Positions 1-12,316 of a stretch of 64,000 nucleotides of DNA are shown here, one piece after another. The notes below the pieces were generated by a model. The model was not told where the DNA came from. It did not search any database and saw nothing but the letters and a program-made list of their open reading frames with translations. Both the position numbers and the translations under genes were made by a program. The stretch comes from Rhodoblastus acidophilus. Lineage in GTDB: Bacteria; Pseudomonadota; Alphaproteobacteria; Rhizobiales; Beijerinckiaceae. Within the stretch, counting starts at the first letter, position 1, and each line of letters begins with the position of its first letter. The DNA lies in the NCBI RefSeq assembly GCF_900187365.1, contig NZ_FYDG01000003.1, positions 286,347 to 350,346 of the forward strand, in the 5' to 3' direction.

Positions 1-532
1 GCACCCCGTCGGACACGGGCGAGGTGATGACGCCGACGCCATAGAAATCCTCGAAAAACCCGCTGAAGAATTCGGCCCGGTCGGCGCGAATCTCGTCCTT
101 GATGTCCTCCAGAACCTCGGCGGGCGCGCCGTCCGGATTGTCCGGCGTTTGCAGCAGCAGCGGCGTCACCGCCGAGATGAACACGGCGCGGCTCGCCTTG
201 CTCGCGCCATGGCGCGACAGATAGCGGGCGATCTCGCCGCCGCCCATGGAAAAGCCGACCAGCGCGACCTCTTTGAGATCCAGCGCGTCGATCACGCTGG
301 CGAGGTCGTCGGCGAACACGTCGTAAGTGTAGCCGTCCGGGGTCTGCTCCGAGCGCCCGAAGCCGCGCCGGTCGTAGGAGACGGCGCGAAACCCGGCCTC
401 CGCGAGGACGAGCGCATGGTCGTCGAAACTGTCGGCGTTGAGCGGCCAGCCGTGGATGAGAACCACCGCCGGCCCCTTGCCGACGGTTTTGTAGAAAATC
501 TGCGCGCCGTCCTTGGCTGAAATGAATGGCAT
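1..532 (-). CDS. Alpha/beta hydrolase, chloroperoxidase/esterase-like (3' end outside window)
   Basis: The protein begins MPFISAKDG and has the N-terminal half of an alpha/beta hydrolase fold: the oxyanion-hole strand ending in HGWP (residues 27-30), the RRGFGRS turn (55-61) and the nucleophile elbow GFSMGG with Ser95. This arrangement is typical of non-haem chloroperoxidase-like and esterase enzymes; the substrate cannot be told. The start at 532 has a GGGAG ribosome site about 10 bases upstream. The acid and histidine of the catalytic triad lie beyond the left window edge, so completeness cannot be judged. It has no clear functional link with the transporter genes next to it. Confidence 0.85.
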   Translation of the reverse strand, partial: MPFISAKDGAQIFYKTVGKGPAVVLIHGWPLNADSFDDHALVLAEAGFRAVSYDRRGFGRSEQTPDGYTYDVFADDLASVIDALDLKEVALVGFSMGGGEIARYLSRHGASKASRAVFISAVTPLLLQTPDNPDGAPAEVLEDIKDEIRADRAEFFSGFFEDFYGVGVITSPVSDGV

Positions 533-615
533 CAAGCTGACTCCCGTCGGATCACCGGAAGAATCAGCCTCATGCCAAAAGGTTCCCGCCCCGGCGGGGC
601 GAAATCCGGCGCGCC

Positions 616-1731
616 TCAGTCGGCGATCTGCTGATACGTCACCTTGCCGTCGGCGCCCTTGCGCCATTCGTAGATCGTGTAGTCGGCGCGGGTGACGTCG
701 CCCTTGGCGTCGAACGACAATTCGCCCACCACGCTCGAATATGGCCCGGCCTCACGCAACGCCTTGGCGACGGCGGTCGGATCGGTGGACTTGGCCTTCT
801 CGATCGCCTGCTTCAGCACCTGCATCGTGGCGTAGGCGTAAAGCGTATAGGTTTCGGGATTGTAGCCCTTGGCCTCGAACGTCTTGACCACGGCGGCGGC
901 TTCCGGGCGCTTGCGCGGGTCCGGCGGGAAGGTCATCAGCGCGCCCTCGACGCCCGGCCCCGCGATGGAGGCGAATTCCTGGCTGGCGATGCCGTCGCCG
1001 CCCATCAGAATGGCTTTGACCCCCTGGTCGCGCATCTGCCGCACCAGCAGACCGCCCTCGGTGAAATAGCCGCCGAAGAACACAATGTCCGCATCCACCG
1101 ACTTGATCTTGGAGACCATGGCGGTGAAATCCTTCTCGCCCTTGTTCAGGCCCTCGTACATCACCTCCTTGATCCCGGCGGCGGCGAGCGCCTTGCGCGC
1201 CTCGTCGGCCAGCCCCTTGCCATAGGTGGACTTGTCGTGGACGATGGCGATCTTCTTGTCGCGGGCGTGCGCCACCAGATATTTGGCGGCGACCATCCCC
1301 TGCTGGTCGTCGCGGCCGCAGGTGCGGAACAGCAGCGGCATGGCGCGCTCGGTGATCTGCGGATTGGTCGAGCCGGGCGAAATTTCCAGCACGCCGGCCT
1401 CGTTATAGACTTCGGAGGCGGGCATGGTGACCGCCGAATTGAAATGCCCGACCACGAAGGTCACGCCCTCGCCGACGAATTTGTTGGCGACGGCGCGGCC
1501 TTGCTTGGAATCGCCGGCGTCGTCGCCAATCGACAGCACGATCTTCTGACCCAGCGCGCCGCCGGCCGCATTGATGTCGGCGGCCGCTTGTTCCGCGCCG
1601 TTCCTGATCTGCGCGCCGAAGGCGGCGTCCGACCCGGTGATGGGGCTGCCGACGCCCACCACGATCTGCGCGCCGGCGGGGCCGGCGAGCACCGCCAGCA
1701 GGCCGGCGACGGCGAAAACCTTGTTCTTCAT
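616..1731 (-). CDS. livK: Branched-chain amino-acid type ABC transporter, periplasmic binding protein
   Basis: A 371-residue periplasmic solute-binding protein of the LivJ/LivK type (Peripla_BP_6). A signal peptide covers about residues 1-22 (MKNK, hydrophobic core, then AGA before QIVVGV). The mature part starts with the typical VGVGSPITGSDAAFG strand and runs through the two-lobed Leu/Ile/Val-binding fold (VVGHFNSAVTMPAS, LFRTCGRDDQQG). I chose the start at 1731 because GGAGG lies just upstream; a start seven codons earlier would put basic residues ahead of the signal peptide. Although it lies about 800 bases from the end of the permease/ATPase genes, it is on the same strand and almost certainly supplies that importer. 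The real ligand may be an amino acid, urea or another small organic molecule. Confidence 0.9.
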   Translation of the reverse strand: MKNKVFAVAGLLAVLAGPAGAQIVVGVGSPITGSDAAFGAQIRNGAEQAAADINAAGGALGQKIVLSIGDDAGDSKQGRAVANKFVGEGVTFVVGHFNSAVTMPASEVYNEAGVLEISPGSTNPQITERAMPLLFRTCGRDDQQGMVAAKYLVAHARDKKIAIVHDKSTYGKGLADEARKALAAAGIKEVMYEGLNKGEKDFTAMVSKIKSVDADIVFFGGYFTEGGLLVRQMRDQGVKAILMGGDGIASQEFASIAGPGVEGALMTFPPDPRKRPEAAAVVKTFEAKGYNPETYTLYAYATMQVLKQAIEKAKSTDPTAVAKALREAGPYSSVVGELSFDAKGDVTRADYTIYEWRKGADGKVTYQQIAD

Positions 1732-1798
1732 GCGGGACCTCCGGCAGGACATTCAGGTGATTTTGACGCCTGTCCGGAGAATTGTCGATAGCTCGGCG

Positions 1799-2404
1799 TC
1801 AGCGATGGGCGCCGGCGAAGCCGCCGCCGCCATGGAAGCCTCCGCCGCCGCCGTGGAATCCGCCATGACCGCCGTGAAAACCGCCGCCGCCGAAGCCGCC
1901 GCCATGGAATCCGCCGTGATGGAAGCCGCCGCCGCCCACGCCGGCGAATCCGCCGCCACGAAAGCCGCCGTGATGGCCGCCATGCCATCCGCCGTAGCGC
2001 TGGCCGCCCCAGCCGCCGTAATGCCGGTGGCCATAATAGCCGCCGCCGTAATAGGGGCCGCCGCCGTAATAGCCGTTGTCGTAATAGCCGCAGCGGCCAT
2101 AGAGGCAGGGATTGCTCAACACGCCGCCGACCACCGCGCCGAACAGCGCCGCGCCGGGATCATAGCCGTAGCGATGGTGGCGCCAATGCCGGTAATGCGG
2201 CCGATAATGATGCCGGTAATGCGGCCGGTAATGATGCCTGTAATAGGGCCGGTAATGATGTCGGTAGTGGTGACGGTAGTCGATCGTCTGCGTCAACCCG
2301 CCGGCGTCGCCCCGCAAGACGGCGGGCGCGATGGGCGCGGCTTCGGCGGGGGAAAGGGGAATCAGCGGCAAAGCGGCCGCCATCAGCATTGTGACAATGC
2401 GCAT
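1799..2404 (-). CDS. Secreted His/Tyr/Gly-rich repeat protein, unknown function
   Basis: A 201-residue exported protein. Residues 1-22 form a signal peptide (MRIVTMLMAAALPL...SPAEA). The mature part has three zones: a run of YRHH/YRPH repeats (about residues 45-75), a short hydrophobic patch GAALFGAVVGGVLSNPC with two cysteines nearby, and a C-terminal half made of GGF-HGG repeats. The start at 2404 is preceded by AGGAGA. The histidine density suggests metal binding or a surface/cell-wall role, but that is inference from composition only. Simple-sequence DNA repeats underlie the protein, so its length probably varies between strains. I recognise no characterised family. Confidence 0.75.
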   Translation of the reverse strand: MRIVTMLMAAALPLIPLSPAEAAPIAPAVLRGDAGGLTQTIDYRHHYRHHYRPYYRHHYRPHYRHHYRPHYRHWRHHRYGYDPGAALFGAVVGGVLSNPCLYGRCGYYDNGYYGGGPYYGGGYYGHRHYGGWGGQRYGGWHGGHHGGFRGGGFAGVGGGGFHHGGFHGGGFGGGGFHGGHGGFHGGGGGFHGGGGFAGAHR

Positions 2405-2521
2405 GACGTGTCTCCTGCAATGATGTCGTCGCCCAAACAAGCGCGAGAGCGCGGCAAAGTTCCCGCCGCGCCCGCAAAATCGTGAACTTGGCCGAAAAGA
2501 TCACGCCATCCAGGGAAATCG

Positions 2522-2823
2522 CTAGGGATATTGCCAGGGATATTGCCGCCGCATCATGGCGCGCCGCGCCAGCAGCCAGGCGACGCCCTGCGCGGCGAGG
2601 CTCCAGCCATAGGCGGCGAGCGCGGGCAGGGGCGCCAGCGACTCCTGAAACAGCGCCCAATGCAGGAAACGCATCGCCAGCGCCAGCAGCAGGCCGTAAA
2701 GCGGCAGCAGCCAGAGCGGGCGCCAGGCGCGGGCCACCGCCCGTCCCGAGGCGAAACTGGCGAGCCCGCCGAGAACCAGCGTCACGCCGATGAAAACCCT
2801 GAGGTCGCCGGTCACCAACGCCG

Positions 2824-2827
<4 letters not shown>
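2522..2827 (-). CDS. DUF6867-family small membrane protein of the liv operon
   Basis: A 101-residue protein with hydrophobic segments at roughly residues 8-25, 35-55 and 68-88, ending in RRQYPWQYP. Small proteins of this kind (DUF6867) follow branched-chain amino-acid ABC transporter genes in many Rhizobiales and end in a similar aromatic QYxW motif. The best start is a TTG at 2827-2825 that overlaps the TGA of the upstream ATPase gene, which points to translational coupling. The last codons are a 12-base tandem duplication in which the second TGG has become the TAG stop. Role unknown; position suggests an accessory subunit of the importer. Confidence 0.7.
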
Positions 2828-3542
<715 letters not shown>

Positions 3543-3546
<4 letters not shown>

Positions 3547-4454
3547 GTCGGCGCGTTCCCGGCCAGCACCGCTTCGACCGCCGGCTCGTCCGGGTCCTCG
3601 ACGCCGAGATAGGCGGCGATCACCGCCGGGTCTTCGCGCACCTCGCGCGGCGCGCCGTCGGCGATCTTCTGGCCGTAGTCCAGCACCACCACATGATCTG
3701 AAATGCGCATCACCACGGACATGTCGTGCTCGATCAGCAGAATCGAGGTTTCGCCCTCGTCGCGGATCGCGCGCAGCAATTCGGCCAGCCCATGCGATTC
3801 CGCCGCGTTCAAACCCGCCGCCGGTTCGTCGAGGCAGAGCAGGGTGGGCCGCAGGCACATGGCGCGGGCGATTTCCAGCCGGCGCTGGTCGCCATAAGGC
3901 AGACTGCCGGCGGGATCGTTGGCGCGGTGACGCAGGCCGATGCGCTCCAGCCAGGCCGTCGCCTGGTCCACCGCCGCCTGTTCCGCCCGCCGCCATGCCG
4001 GCAGGCCCAGCAGCCCCGCGATGGAAAAGAACGCGGCGCGCGACAACTCGCGGCCCTGGGCGATCATCAGATTCTCCAGCGCGCTCATGCCCGGAAACAG
4101 CCGGATGTTCTGGAATGTGCGGGCGAGCCGAGCCTGACGCGCGATCTCATGATCGGCCATGCGCTCCAGCAGGAAAATCTCGCCGTCGTGCTTGCGGGCG
4201 GAGCGGGTGAGCTTTTCGATCCGGGCGTCGTCGAGCCGCCCGCTGGAAAAGGCGATGCGGCCGCTGGTCGGCTTGTAGAAGCCGGTCAGGCAGTTGAACA
4301 AGGTGGTCTTGCCGGCGCCGTTGGGGCCGATCAGCGCGGTGACGTCGCCGCGCCCCGCCGAAAACGACACGTCATTGACGGCGGTCAGCCCGCCGAAGCG
4401 CATGGTGAGATGGTCAACACGCAGGATGGGATCGTCGATCCAGCGCGCGCTCAT
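3543..4454 (-). CDS. livG: Branched-chain amino-acid ABC transporter ATP-binding protein LivG
   Basis: A 303-residue ABC ATPase. It has Walker A GPNGAGKTT, the variant signature typical of LivG (LPYGDQRRLEIARA in place of LSGGQ), Walker B LLCLDEPAAGLN and the H-loop LIEHDMSVVM. An insert of about 30 residues after the Q-loop region is usual for this subfamily. The protein has a longer C-terminal tail (EDPDEPAVEAVLAG) than most. It starts with ATGA overlap at the livM stop and forms a heterodimer with LivF beneath the LivHM channel. Confidence 0.93.
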
Positions 4455-5768
4455 GACGCGGTCTCCGCCGCGATCTTGCCCGCCGGCAGCTTGATGGTCG
4501 GCTCCCGCGTGGAGACGAGGCCGCGCGGCCGGAGATTCATCATCGCCACCATGGCGAGGCCGACCAGCAACATGCGGTATTGCGCGGGGTCGAAGCCCTC
4601 GCCGAACACGCTTTTCAAGAATGTGATCTCGCGCAAGGCTTCGGACGCGCCGACCAGGAACACGGCGGCCACGGCCACGCCCAGCTGAGAGCCGCCGCCG
4701 CCGAGCACGACAATGGCCAGGATCAGCGCGCTTTCGGAAAAGGTGAAGGCCGAGGGCGACACGAATCCCTGCCGCAGCGCGAACAGGCAGCCGGCGACGC
4801 CCGCGAAAAAGGCGCCCAGCGCGAAGGCGGTCAGCTTGATGTTGGCGGTGTCGAGCCCGAGCGCCCGGCAGGCGATCTCGTCCTCGCGCAAAGCCTCCCA
4901 GGCGCGGCCGAGCGGCAGCCGGCGCAACCGCAGCGACACGAGATTCGCCGCCAGCGCCAGGATCAGCACGAGATAATACAGAAAAATCAGCTTATGCACG
5001 CCGGCGAAGGGCAGGCCGGCATGCGCCGCGAAGCCGCGCGGCCCCGGAATGAACGGCAGGCCGAAAAAGTTGAGGCCGGGAAAGCCGAACAGGCCGGCCT
5101 CGCCATGGGTGACCACATCCCAGTTGGTCAGCACGATGCGCACGATTTCGGCGAAGGCCAGCGTGACGATCGCCAGATAGTCGCCGCGCAGCCGAAGGAT
5201 CGGAAAGCCGATGCAGAATCCCCAAAACGCCGCGAGCAGGCCGCACACCGGCAGCAAGGCCCAGAACCCCAGGCCGGTGGCGGGGGCGAGCAGGGCATAG
5301 GCGTAGGCGCCCACCGCATAGAAGGCGGCGTAGCCGAGATCGAGCAGGCCGGCGAGGCCCACCGTAATGTTCAGCCCCCAGCCGAGCAGCACATAGATCA
5401 GAATCTGCACGCCATAGGTGTCCACCCATTTCAGCGCCGCCTGCGGCCCGAGCAGCCCGACCACCGCCAGCGGATAGACCACCAGCGCGATCAGCGCCGC
5501 TGGCCCGAGCCAGCGCGGCGACCGCCAGAGTCTCTCCCGGATGGGCGCTTTGGCCGCGCCGCCGCGCCAGAACGCCAGCGCGAAGCGCAGCGCAAAAGCG
5601 GCGAGGCAGAATTGGAAAAACAGCGGCCAGCGCCCCAGCAGCGCCAGCGCATTGTTGAAATCGGGTTCGGCCCGGTAGGCGATGATGGGAAAGCCGAGGC
5701 CCGCCACGATCAGAGTGGCGAGCGCGGCCTCGCGCAAGGCGCTCGATATTTTCTCCAGGCGCGCCACG

Positions 5769-5785
<17 letters not shown>
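4451..5785 (-). CDS. livM: Branched-chain amino-acid ABC transporter permease LivM
   Basis: A 444-residue inner-membrane permease. The first ~100 residues carry two or three hydrophobic segments resembling the N-terminal extension of LivM (DUF3382), followed by the core permease domain with NITVGLAGLLDLGYAAFYAVGAY and the coupling helix region WEALREDEIACRALGLD that contacts the ATPases. The ATG start overlaps the end of livH by 17 bases; a GTG six codons later would just clear it. It ends in a four-base overlap with livG. Confidence 0.92.
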
Positions 5786-6683
<898 letters not shown>

Positions 6684-6817
6684 GGCCCCGCCGGATTCGC
6701 CGCGCCGGAACGCTAGCAATCGCCGGGTCCTGCGGCAATAGCGCCTGTTGGAAGGATGGACTTTGTTCCCGCGCCCCAGCGATGCTAAATGCTTGGCCGG
6801 AACATCACGGAGCCCGT

Positions 6818-7303
6818 ATGATCGACGCTAAAGACTACCGCGACGCCATGAGCGCCATCGCCTCGCCGGTGCATATCATCGCCACCGATGGAAAAGCGGG
6901 GAAAGCGGGACTGACGGTCACGGCGCTGGCCTCGGTCACCGACACGCCGGCGACCCTGCTGGTCTGCGTCAATCGCGCAACCCCCTCGGGACCGCGCTTT
7001 CTCGAAAACGGCCTGTTCTCGGTTAACAGCCTGGGGCCGGACGACCGCGAACTCTCCGATATTTTCGCCGGCCGCACCGATGAGCATTTCGAGAAAAAAT
7101 TCGCTCATGGCCTGTGGAAGCCGGGAACGCACGGCCAGCCGGCGCTGATGACCGCGCTCGCCTGTTTCGAGTGCAAGCTGACCGACGTGAAGGACGTCGG
7201 CACGCATCATGTGTTCTTTGGCGAAGTGCTGGCGGTGGCGCGGCCGGCGCAGGGGCCGAGCCTGATCTACCATCGCCGCACCTATGGGCAGGCGGGCGCG
7301 TAG
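6818..7303 (+). CDS. Flavin reductase-like protein (RutF/HpaC family)
   Basis: A 161-residue protein with the flavin reductase-like split-barrel fold. Visible family blocks are PVHIIATDG, GLTVTALASVTDTPATLLVCVNR (flavin-binding strand, residues about 28-51) and FSVNSLG; the C-terminal half has FFGEVLAV and YHRRTYG. Members reduce free FMN or FAD with NAD(P)H for a partner monooxygenase. No monooxygenase gene lies next to it, so the partner is unknown. The ATG at 6818 has CGGAG six bases upstream; an upstream ATG at 6782 lacks a ribosome site. Transcribed away from the liv operon. Confidence 0.85.
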   Translation: MIDAKDYRDAMSAIASPVHIIATDGKAGKAGLTVTALASVTDTPATLLVCVNRATPSGPRFLENGLFSVNSLGPDDRELSDIFAGRTDEHFEKKFAHGLWKPGTHGQPALMTALACFECKLTDVKDVGTHHVFFGEVLAVARPAQGPSLIYHRRTYGQAGA

Positions 7304-7423
7304 CCGGCGCGCCTTTCGGCAAGGTTTAAGCAATCGGCGGGGCTTAGGCTGTCCCAACGTGTCGGGTTTTGGCGCGAGACTCGCCAGGACGGCCGCGACG
7401 CGCCCAAACGCCGGATCGCCCCC

Positions 7424-7783
7424 ATGAACGCGCAAGTCATCTTGAACGCGCAAGTCATCGCCTTTCCAACCGCCGCCGCTCCTGCGGCGGCGCGGATTTT
7501 CGCCTTCGACGCGCCGCCGACCGCCGAAACGCTGCTGGAGCGCTGGCGGCTCGCCGACAGCCTGTACAAGGGCGCGCTGGCCGAACAGGCGGGCCGGGCG
7601 GTCTGGGCCAATCCCCCCGCCGGATTCGACGTCCTGCGCCGCGCCCGCGATTTCTTTTGGGAACGCTGCGTCGAGCGCGTCGCCGCCCGCACCGTGTTCG
7701 AGGCGCTGCAGCGTAGCGGCGCCGACGAGGCCCGCAAGACCCGCGTGCGCGATCATTTCAGCGCGTTCTGCCATACATTGTGA
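7424..7783 (+). CDS. Conserved hypothetical protein, 119 residues
   Basis: A soluble, mostly helical 119-residue protein with no family I recognise. The Ala-rich N-terminus (residues 1-25) leads into a helical region ETLLERWRLADSLYKGALAEQ and a C-terminal FWERCVERVAARTVFEAL...FSAFCHTL. Its first codons are an 18-base tandem duplication that encodes NAQVIL followed by NAQVIA. Codon use matches the neighbours, with strong G/C at third positions, which supports it as a real gene. It stands alone between the flavin reductase gene and another unknown gene. Confidence 0.6.
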   Translation: MNAQVILNAQVIAFPTAAAPAAARIFAFDAPPTAETLLERWRLADSLYKGALAEQAGRAVWANPPAGFDVLRRARDFFWERCVERVAARTVFEALQRSGADEARKTRVRDHFSAFCHTL

Positions 7784-7889
7784 CAATTCCACGGCAAAAC
7801 TCGTTAACCTTTCCATCTATTCACCAAATTCCTTCAATATCGAGCAAGAACCCGGCGCTTAACTCAATGCGACTCTGGAGTTCTGGTTC

Positions 7890-8357
7890 ATGACGTTCGG
7901 CGCCTTGCCCAAACACACGCTTTACGGCTTCGAGCCCGCGAGCGACCGCCGTGGGCTGATCGCCTCTCTCGCCGAAAAGGCCGAGGCGATGACTCCCGCC
8001 AAAGTGCGCCAATTGCGCCGCGCCCTGTTCGAGGAGGACGCGTTGAACCGCGCCGAAGCCGAAGCCCTGTTCGCGCTGCATCGCGCGCAAAAGGGCCGCG
8101 CCGGCGTCGAATGGACGCGATTTTTCGTCGAGACCCTCGCCGATCATCTGGTGTGCCGCGGCAAACCGGAAAAAATCCTCGATCATGACAGCGCCCGCTG
8201 GCTGATCGCCGAAGCCGACCGCGACCTCTCGCCCGCCATTTACGCGCTGCTGGCCCATGTGCTGGCGGAAGCCGACAGCGTTCCCGCCTGGTTCGTCGAA
8301 GCCGTGCGCGAGCGGGGCGAGGCCGACCCGGTGCGGGCGGCGCTCGCCTGCGCCTGA
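7890..8357 (+). CDS. Conserved hypothetical protein, 155 residues
   Basis: A soluble 155-residue alpha-helical protein. The stretch FVETLADHLVCRGKPEKILDHDSARWLIAEAD resembles small uncharacterised proteins common in Rhizobiales; I cannot assign a function. CTGGAG nine bases before the ATG is a good ribosome site. An unrelated relic of an aquaporin gene abuts its 3' end on the other strand. Confidence 0.65.
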   Translation: MTFGALPKHTLYGFEPASDRRGLIASLAEKAEAMTPAKVRQLRRALFEEDALNRAEAEALFALHRAQKGRAGVEWTRFFVETLADHLVCRGKPEKILDHDSARWLIAEADRDLSPAIYALLAHVLAEADSVPAWFVEAVRERGEADPVRAALACA

Positions 8358-8484
8358 CGCCGATCAGGCCCGGCGATTCGCCGGGCGACGGCCGTACCGC
8401 GCCAGATCAGGGCAGCCGGCGCGCCGAAGCCCCGAAAACCAGCCAGAACGTCCCGAAAAATTCGGCGGCGAGCTTGCGCGACAT
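8356..8484 (-). pseudogene. Relic of an aquaporin Z gene (N-terminus only)
   Basis: Reading the minus strand from the ATG at 8484 gives MSRKLAAEFFGTFWLVFG, essentially the start of bacterial AqpZ (an aquaglyceroporin/water channel), and AGAGGA lies in ribosome-site position before it. The frame then diverges (ASARRLP) and stops at 8407-8409; further on, GLIGV recurs in the same frame near the place where AqpZ has a similar motif. Only the first part of helix 1 survives, and the space for the rest is occupied by the gene ending at 8357. It is therefore a truncated remnant, not a functional channel. Confidence 0.65.
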
Positions 8485-8700
8485 GGCGTCCTCTGAACGT
8501 CGTCGAAGCTGAAATCGGGCCGTCGCCGGTGTTTCGCTGCGGTTTTGCGCGGTTTCGGCGGGGACGTACGTCATAAGACTAACCTTATTGCTATGACGGC
8601 CAAGCTCGCCAAAGCTGGACGCGCGGTCCGGCTTCTCCTAAAAGGCCCCAATCCCAATGTCGCTTAGAGCGGTAACCCCTTCGTCCGCACCGGGGCAAGA
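8358..8700. other. Intergenic region before pccA
   Basis: This 343-base gap holds the decayed aquaporin start on the minus strand (to 8484) and, from about 8485 to 8700, the presumed pccA promoter region, including a GACGTACGTC palindrome near 8562 and an AT-richer stretch around 8570-8600. I see no other gene, no tRNA and no clear terminator. Confidence 0.5.
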
Positions 8701-10707
<2,007 letters not shown>

Positions 10708-10733
10708 GACCCCGGCGTTCGCGCAGGATTTGG

Positions 10734-10766
10734 GAGGCGTCCGGAAACGGGCGCCTCTTTTATTTT
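10734..10766 (+). terminator. Rho-independent terminator of pccA
   Basis: A GAGGCGTCCG stem pairs with CGGGCGCCTC around a GAAA tetraloop and is followed by TTTTATTTT. It begins 26 bases after the pccA stop codon. Confidence 0.85.
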
Positions 10767-10876
10767 GCGCGCCGCAACGGCGGGCCGGGGCCGCATCGCT
10801 CGCTGGCCTTTTCCCCTGCGTCGGCGCAAACTGTTGCGGTCACGCCGACGTCATTTCGCCACGATAGGTTTTGTCC

Positions 10877-11782
10877 ATGGCCGGAAATTATTATTTCAAG
10901 GACCGCACGGGCGCGCAAAACGGCCCGGTTTCGTTCGAGGAATTGCTGGCGGTGGCCCGGTCGGGGCGCATCGCGCCCGATTGCCTGGTCTGGCCCGAAG
11001 GCGGCGATCCCGTGGCGGCGCGCGACATTCCCGAACTGGCCGCCGCGGCCAACGCGCCGTTTGGCGCGCTGGCTGCTGGCGCCGCGGCGCCCAACGCCGC
11101 CGCCTCGGCGCTGCAAGCCGATTTCCCGCCGCTCGGCCTGTTCTGGCGCAGCCTCGTCGCCGGTCTTGGCCTGATGTTCGTCATTCCCGCGCCCTGGCTC
11201 GCCACGTGGTTCTACACTTGGACGACGGAGCGGGTGCGGTTGCCGAACGGCGCGCGGCTGACGCTCGATCCCCCGGCGCTCGGCGTTTCGCTGCTGTTTG
11301 TCGGTTTCGCCCTGTCGATCATCGCGCCCGCGCTCTATGCCGGCATCGCCGCCGCCGACGATCCCGGCGCGGCGGACCGCGCCGATGTCGCGACATTGCG
11401 CATGATCGGCTCGGCGGCGGAAATGGTCTGTTCCTACCTCATCCTGCGCTGGTTCGTCGGCGCGGTGCGCAGCGCCGACGGCGCGCTGGCGATCAGCTTC
11501 GACGGCGGCTTCTGGGCGTTTCTGGGCTGGAATCTGCTGCTCGGCCTGTCGGTTTTGACGCTGATCGGCTGGGCCTGGGTCGCCCGTTTCATGGCGCGCT
11601 GGATTTGCCGTAACATTTCGGGCAGCCACGCCTTCGATTTTATTGGCGCGGGCATCGAAATCCTGTGGCGCACGCTGCTGGTGGCGTTCGGCTGTCTCCT
11701 CATCCTGCCGGCGCCCTGGTTGATCGCCTGGTACTACAACTGGATGGTCTCGCAAATCGTGGCGACGCCGCGAAAAGCTTGA
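10877..11782 (+). CDS. GYF_2-domain membrane protein of unknown function
   Basis: A 301-residue protein. Residues 1-55 (NYYFKDRTGAQNGPVSFEELLAVARSGRIAPDCLVW) form a GYF_2 (DUF4339) domain, a small module that usually faces the cytoplasm. It is followed by an Ala-rich linker and about five hydrophobic segments; the second half (FDGGFWAFLGWNLLLGL...ISGSHAFDFIGAGIEILWRTL) looks like the DUF898/YjgN type of membrane repeat. The ATG at 10877 is preferred to a TTG two codons upstream because GYF_2 proteins commonly start M-x-x-YYxxxG. Function unknown. Confidence 0.75.
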   Translation: MAGNYYFKDRTGAQNGPVSFEELLAVARSGRIAPDCLVWPEGGDPVAARDIPELAAAANAPFGALAAGAAAPNAAASALQADFPPLGLFWRSLVAGLGLMFVIPAPWLATWFYTWTTERVRLPNGARLTLDPPALGVSLLFVGFALSIIAPALYAGIAAADDPGAADRADVATLRMIGSAAEMVCSYLILRWFVGAVRSADGALAISFDGGFWAFLGWNLLLGLSVLTLIGWAWVARFMARWICRNISGSHAFDFIGAGIEILWRTLLVAFGCLLILPAPWLIAWYYNWMVSQIVATPRKA

Positions 11783-11833
11783 CGCGGCGGCCCGGCCGGC
11801 GCAAGGAAAAGCCTCCCCTTTCCGAACCGTCCC

Positions 11834-12316
11834 ATGCCGCTGACCTTCGCTTATGGCTCGAATCTCTGCGTCGCCTCGATGGCGGCGCGCTGTCCGCGCG
11901 CGAAAAGGCTCGGGCTGGCGCGGCTGCCCAAATTCCGCTTCGCTTTGCTGCCCAACGGCTTCGCCACGCTGGTCCGCGATCCCGCCGCGATGACGCCCGG
12001 CGTGTTGTGGGAGGTGAGCTTCGGCGACCTCGCCGCGCTCGACCGCTATGAGGGCGTTGCGGAAGGCGGCTATGAGAAGCTCGTCCTGCCGGTGATCCGC
12101 GACAAGGGCGGGGCCGTCCGCGTGCTGGTCTATCTGGGCCGCCCCAATGGCAGCCGCGAGCGCGCGCCGCCCGGTTATATGGAGAGCATCGTCGCCGCCG
12201 CCGCCGAACAGGGCCTGCCGCGCGACCACGTTGAATTTCTGCGCGCCTGCGGCGGCCTCGTGCCCGAAACGCCCCCGCCTAAATTCCGCGCCATCAAGAA
12301 CGAGAAGATAATATGA
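11834..12316 (+). CDS. Gamma-glutamylcyclotransferase-like (AIG2/GGCT fold) protein
   Basis: A 160-residue protein with the FAYGSN signature (residues 5-10) that binds the gamma-glutamyl group in the GGCT/AIG2 fold, followed by the WEVSFGDLAALDRYEGVAEGGYEK region containing the usual acidic residue and tyrosine. Members release 5-oxoproline from gamma-glutamyl amines, but many have unknown substrates. Its last four bases overlap the panC start (ATGA), so the two are translated together; a link with beta-alanine or pantothenate metabolism is only a guess from this pairing. Confidence 0.8.
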   Translation: MPLTFAYGSNLCVASMAARCPRAKRLGLARLPKFRFALLPNGFATLVRDPAAMTPGVLWEVSFGDLAALDRYEGVAEGGYEKLVLPVIRDKGGAVRVLVYLGRPNGSRERAPPGYMESIVAAAAEQGLPRDHVEFLRACGGLVPETPPPKFRAIKNEKII

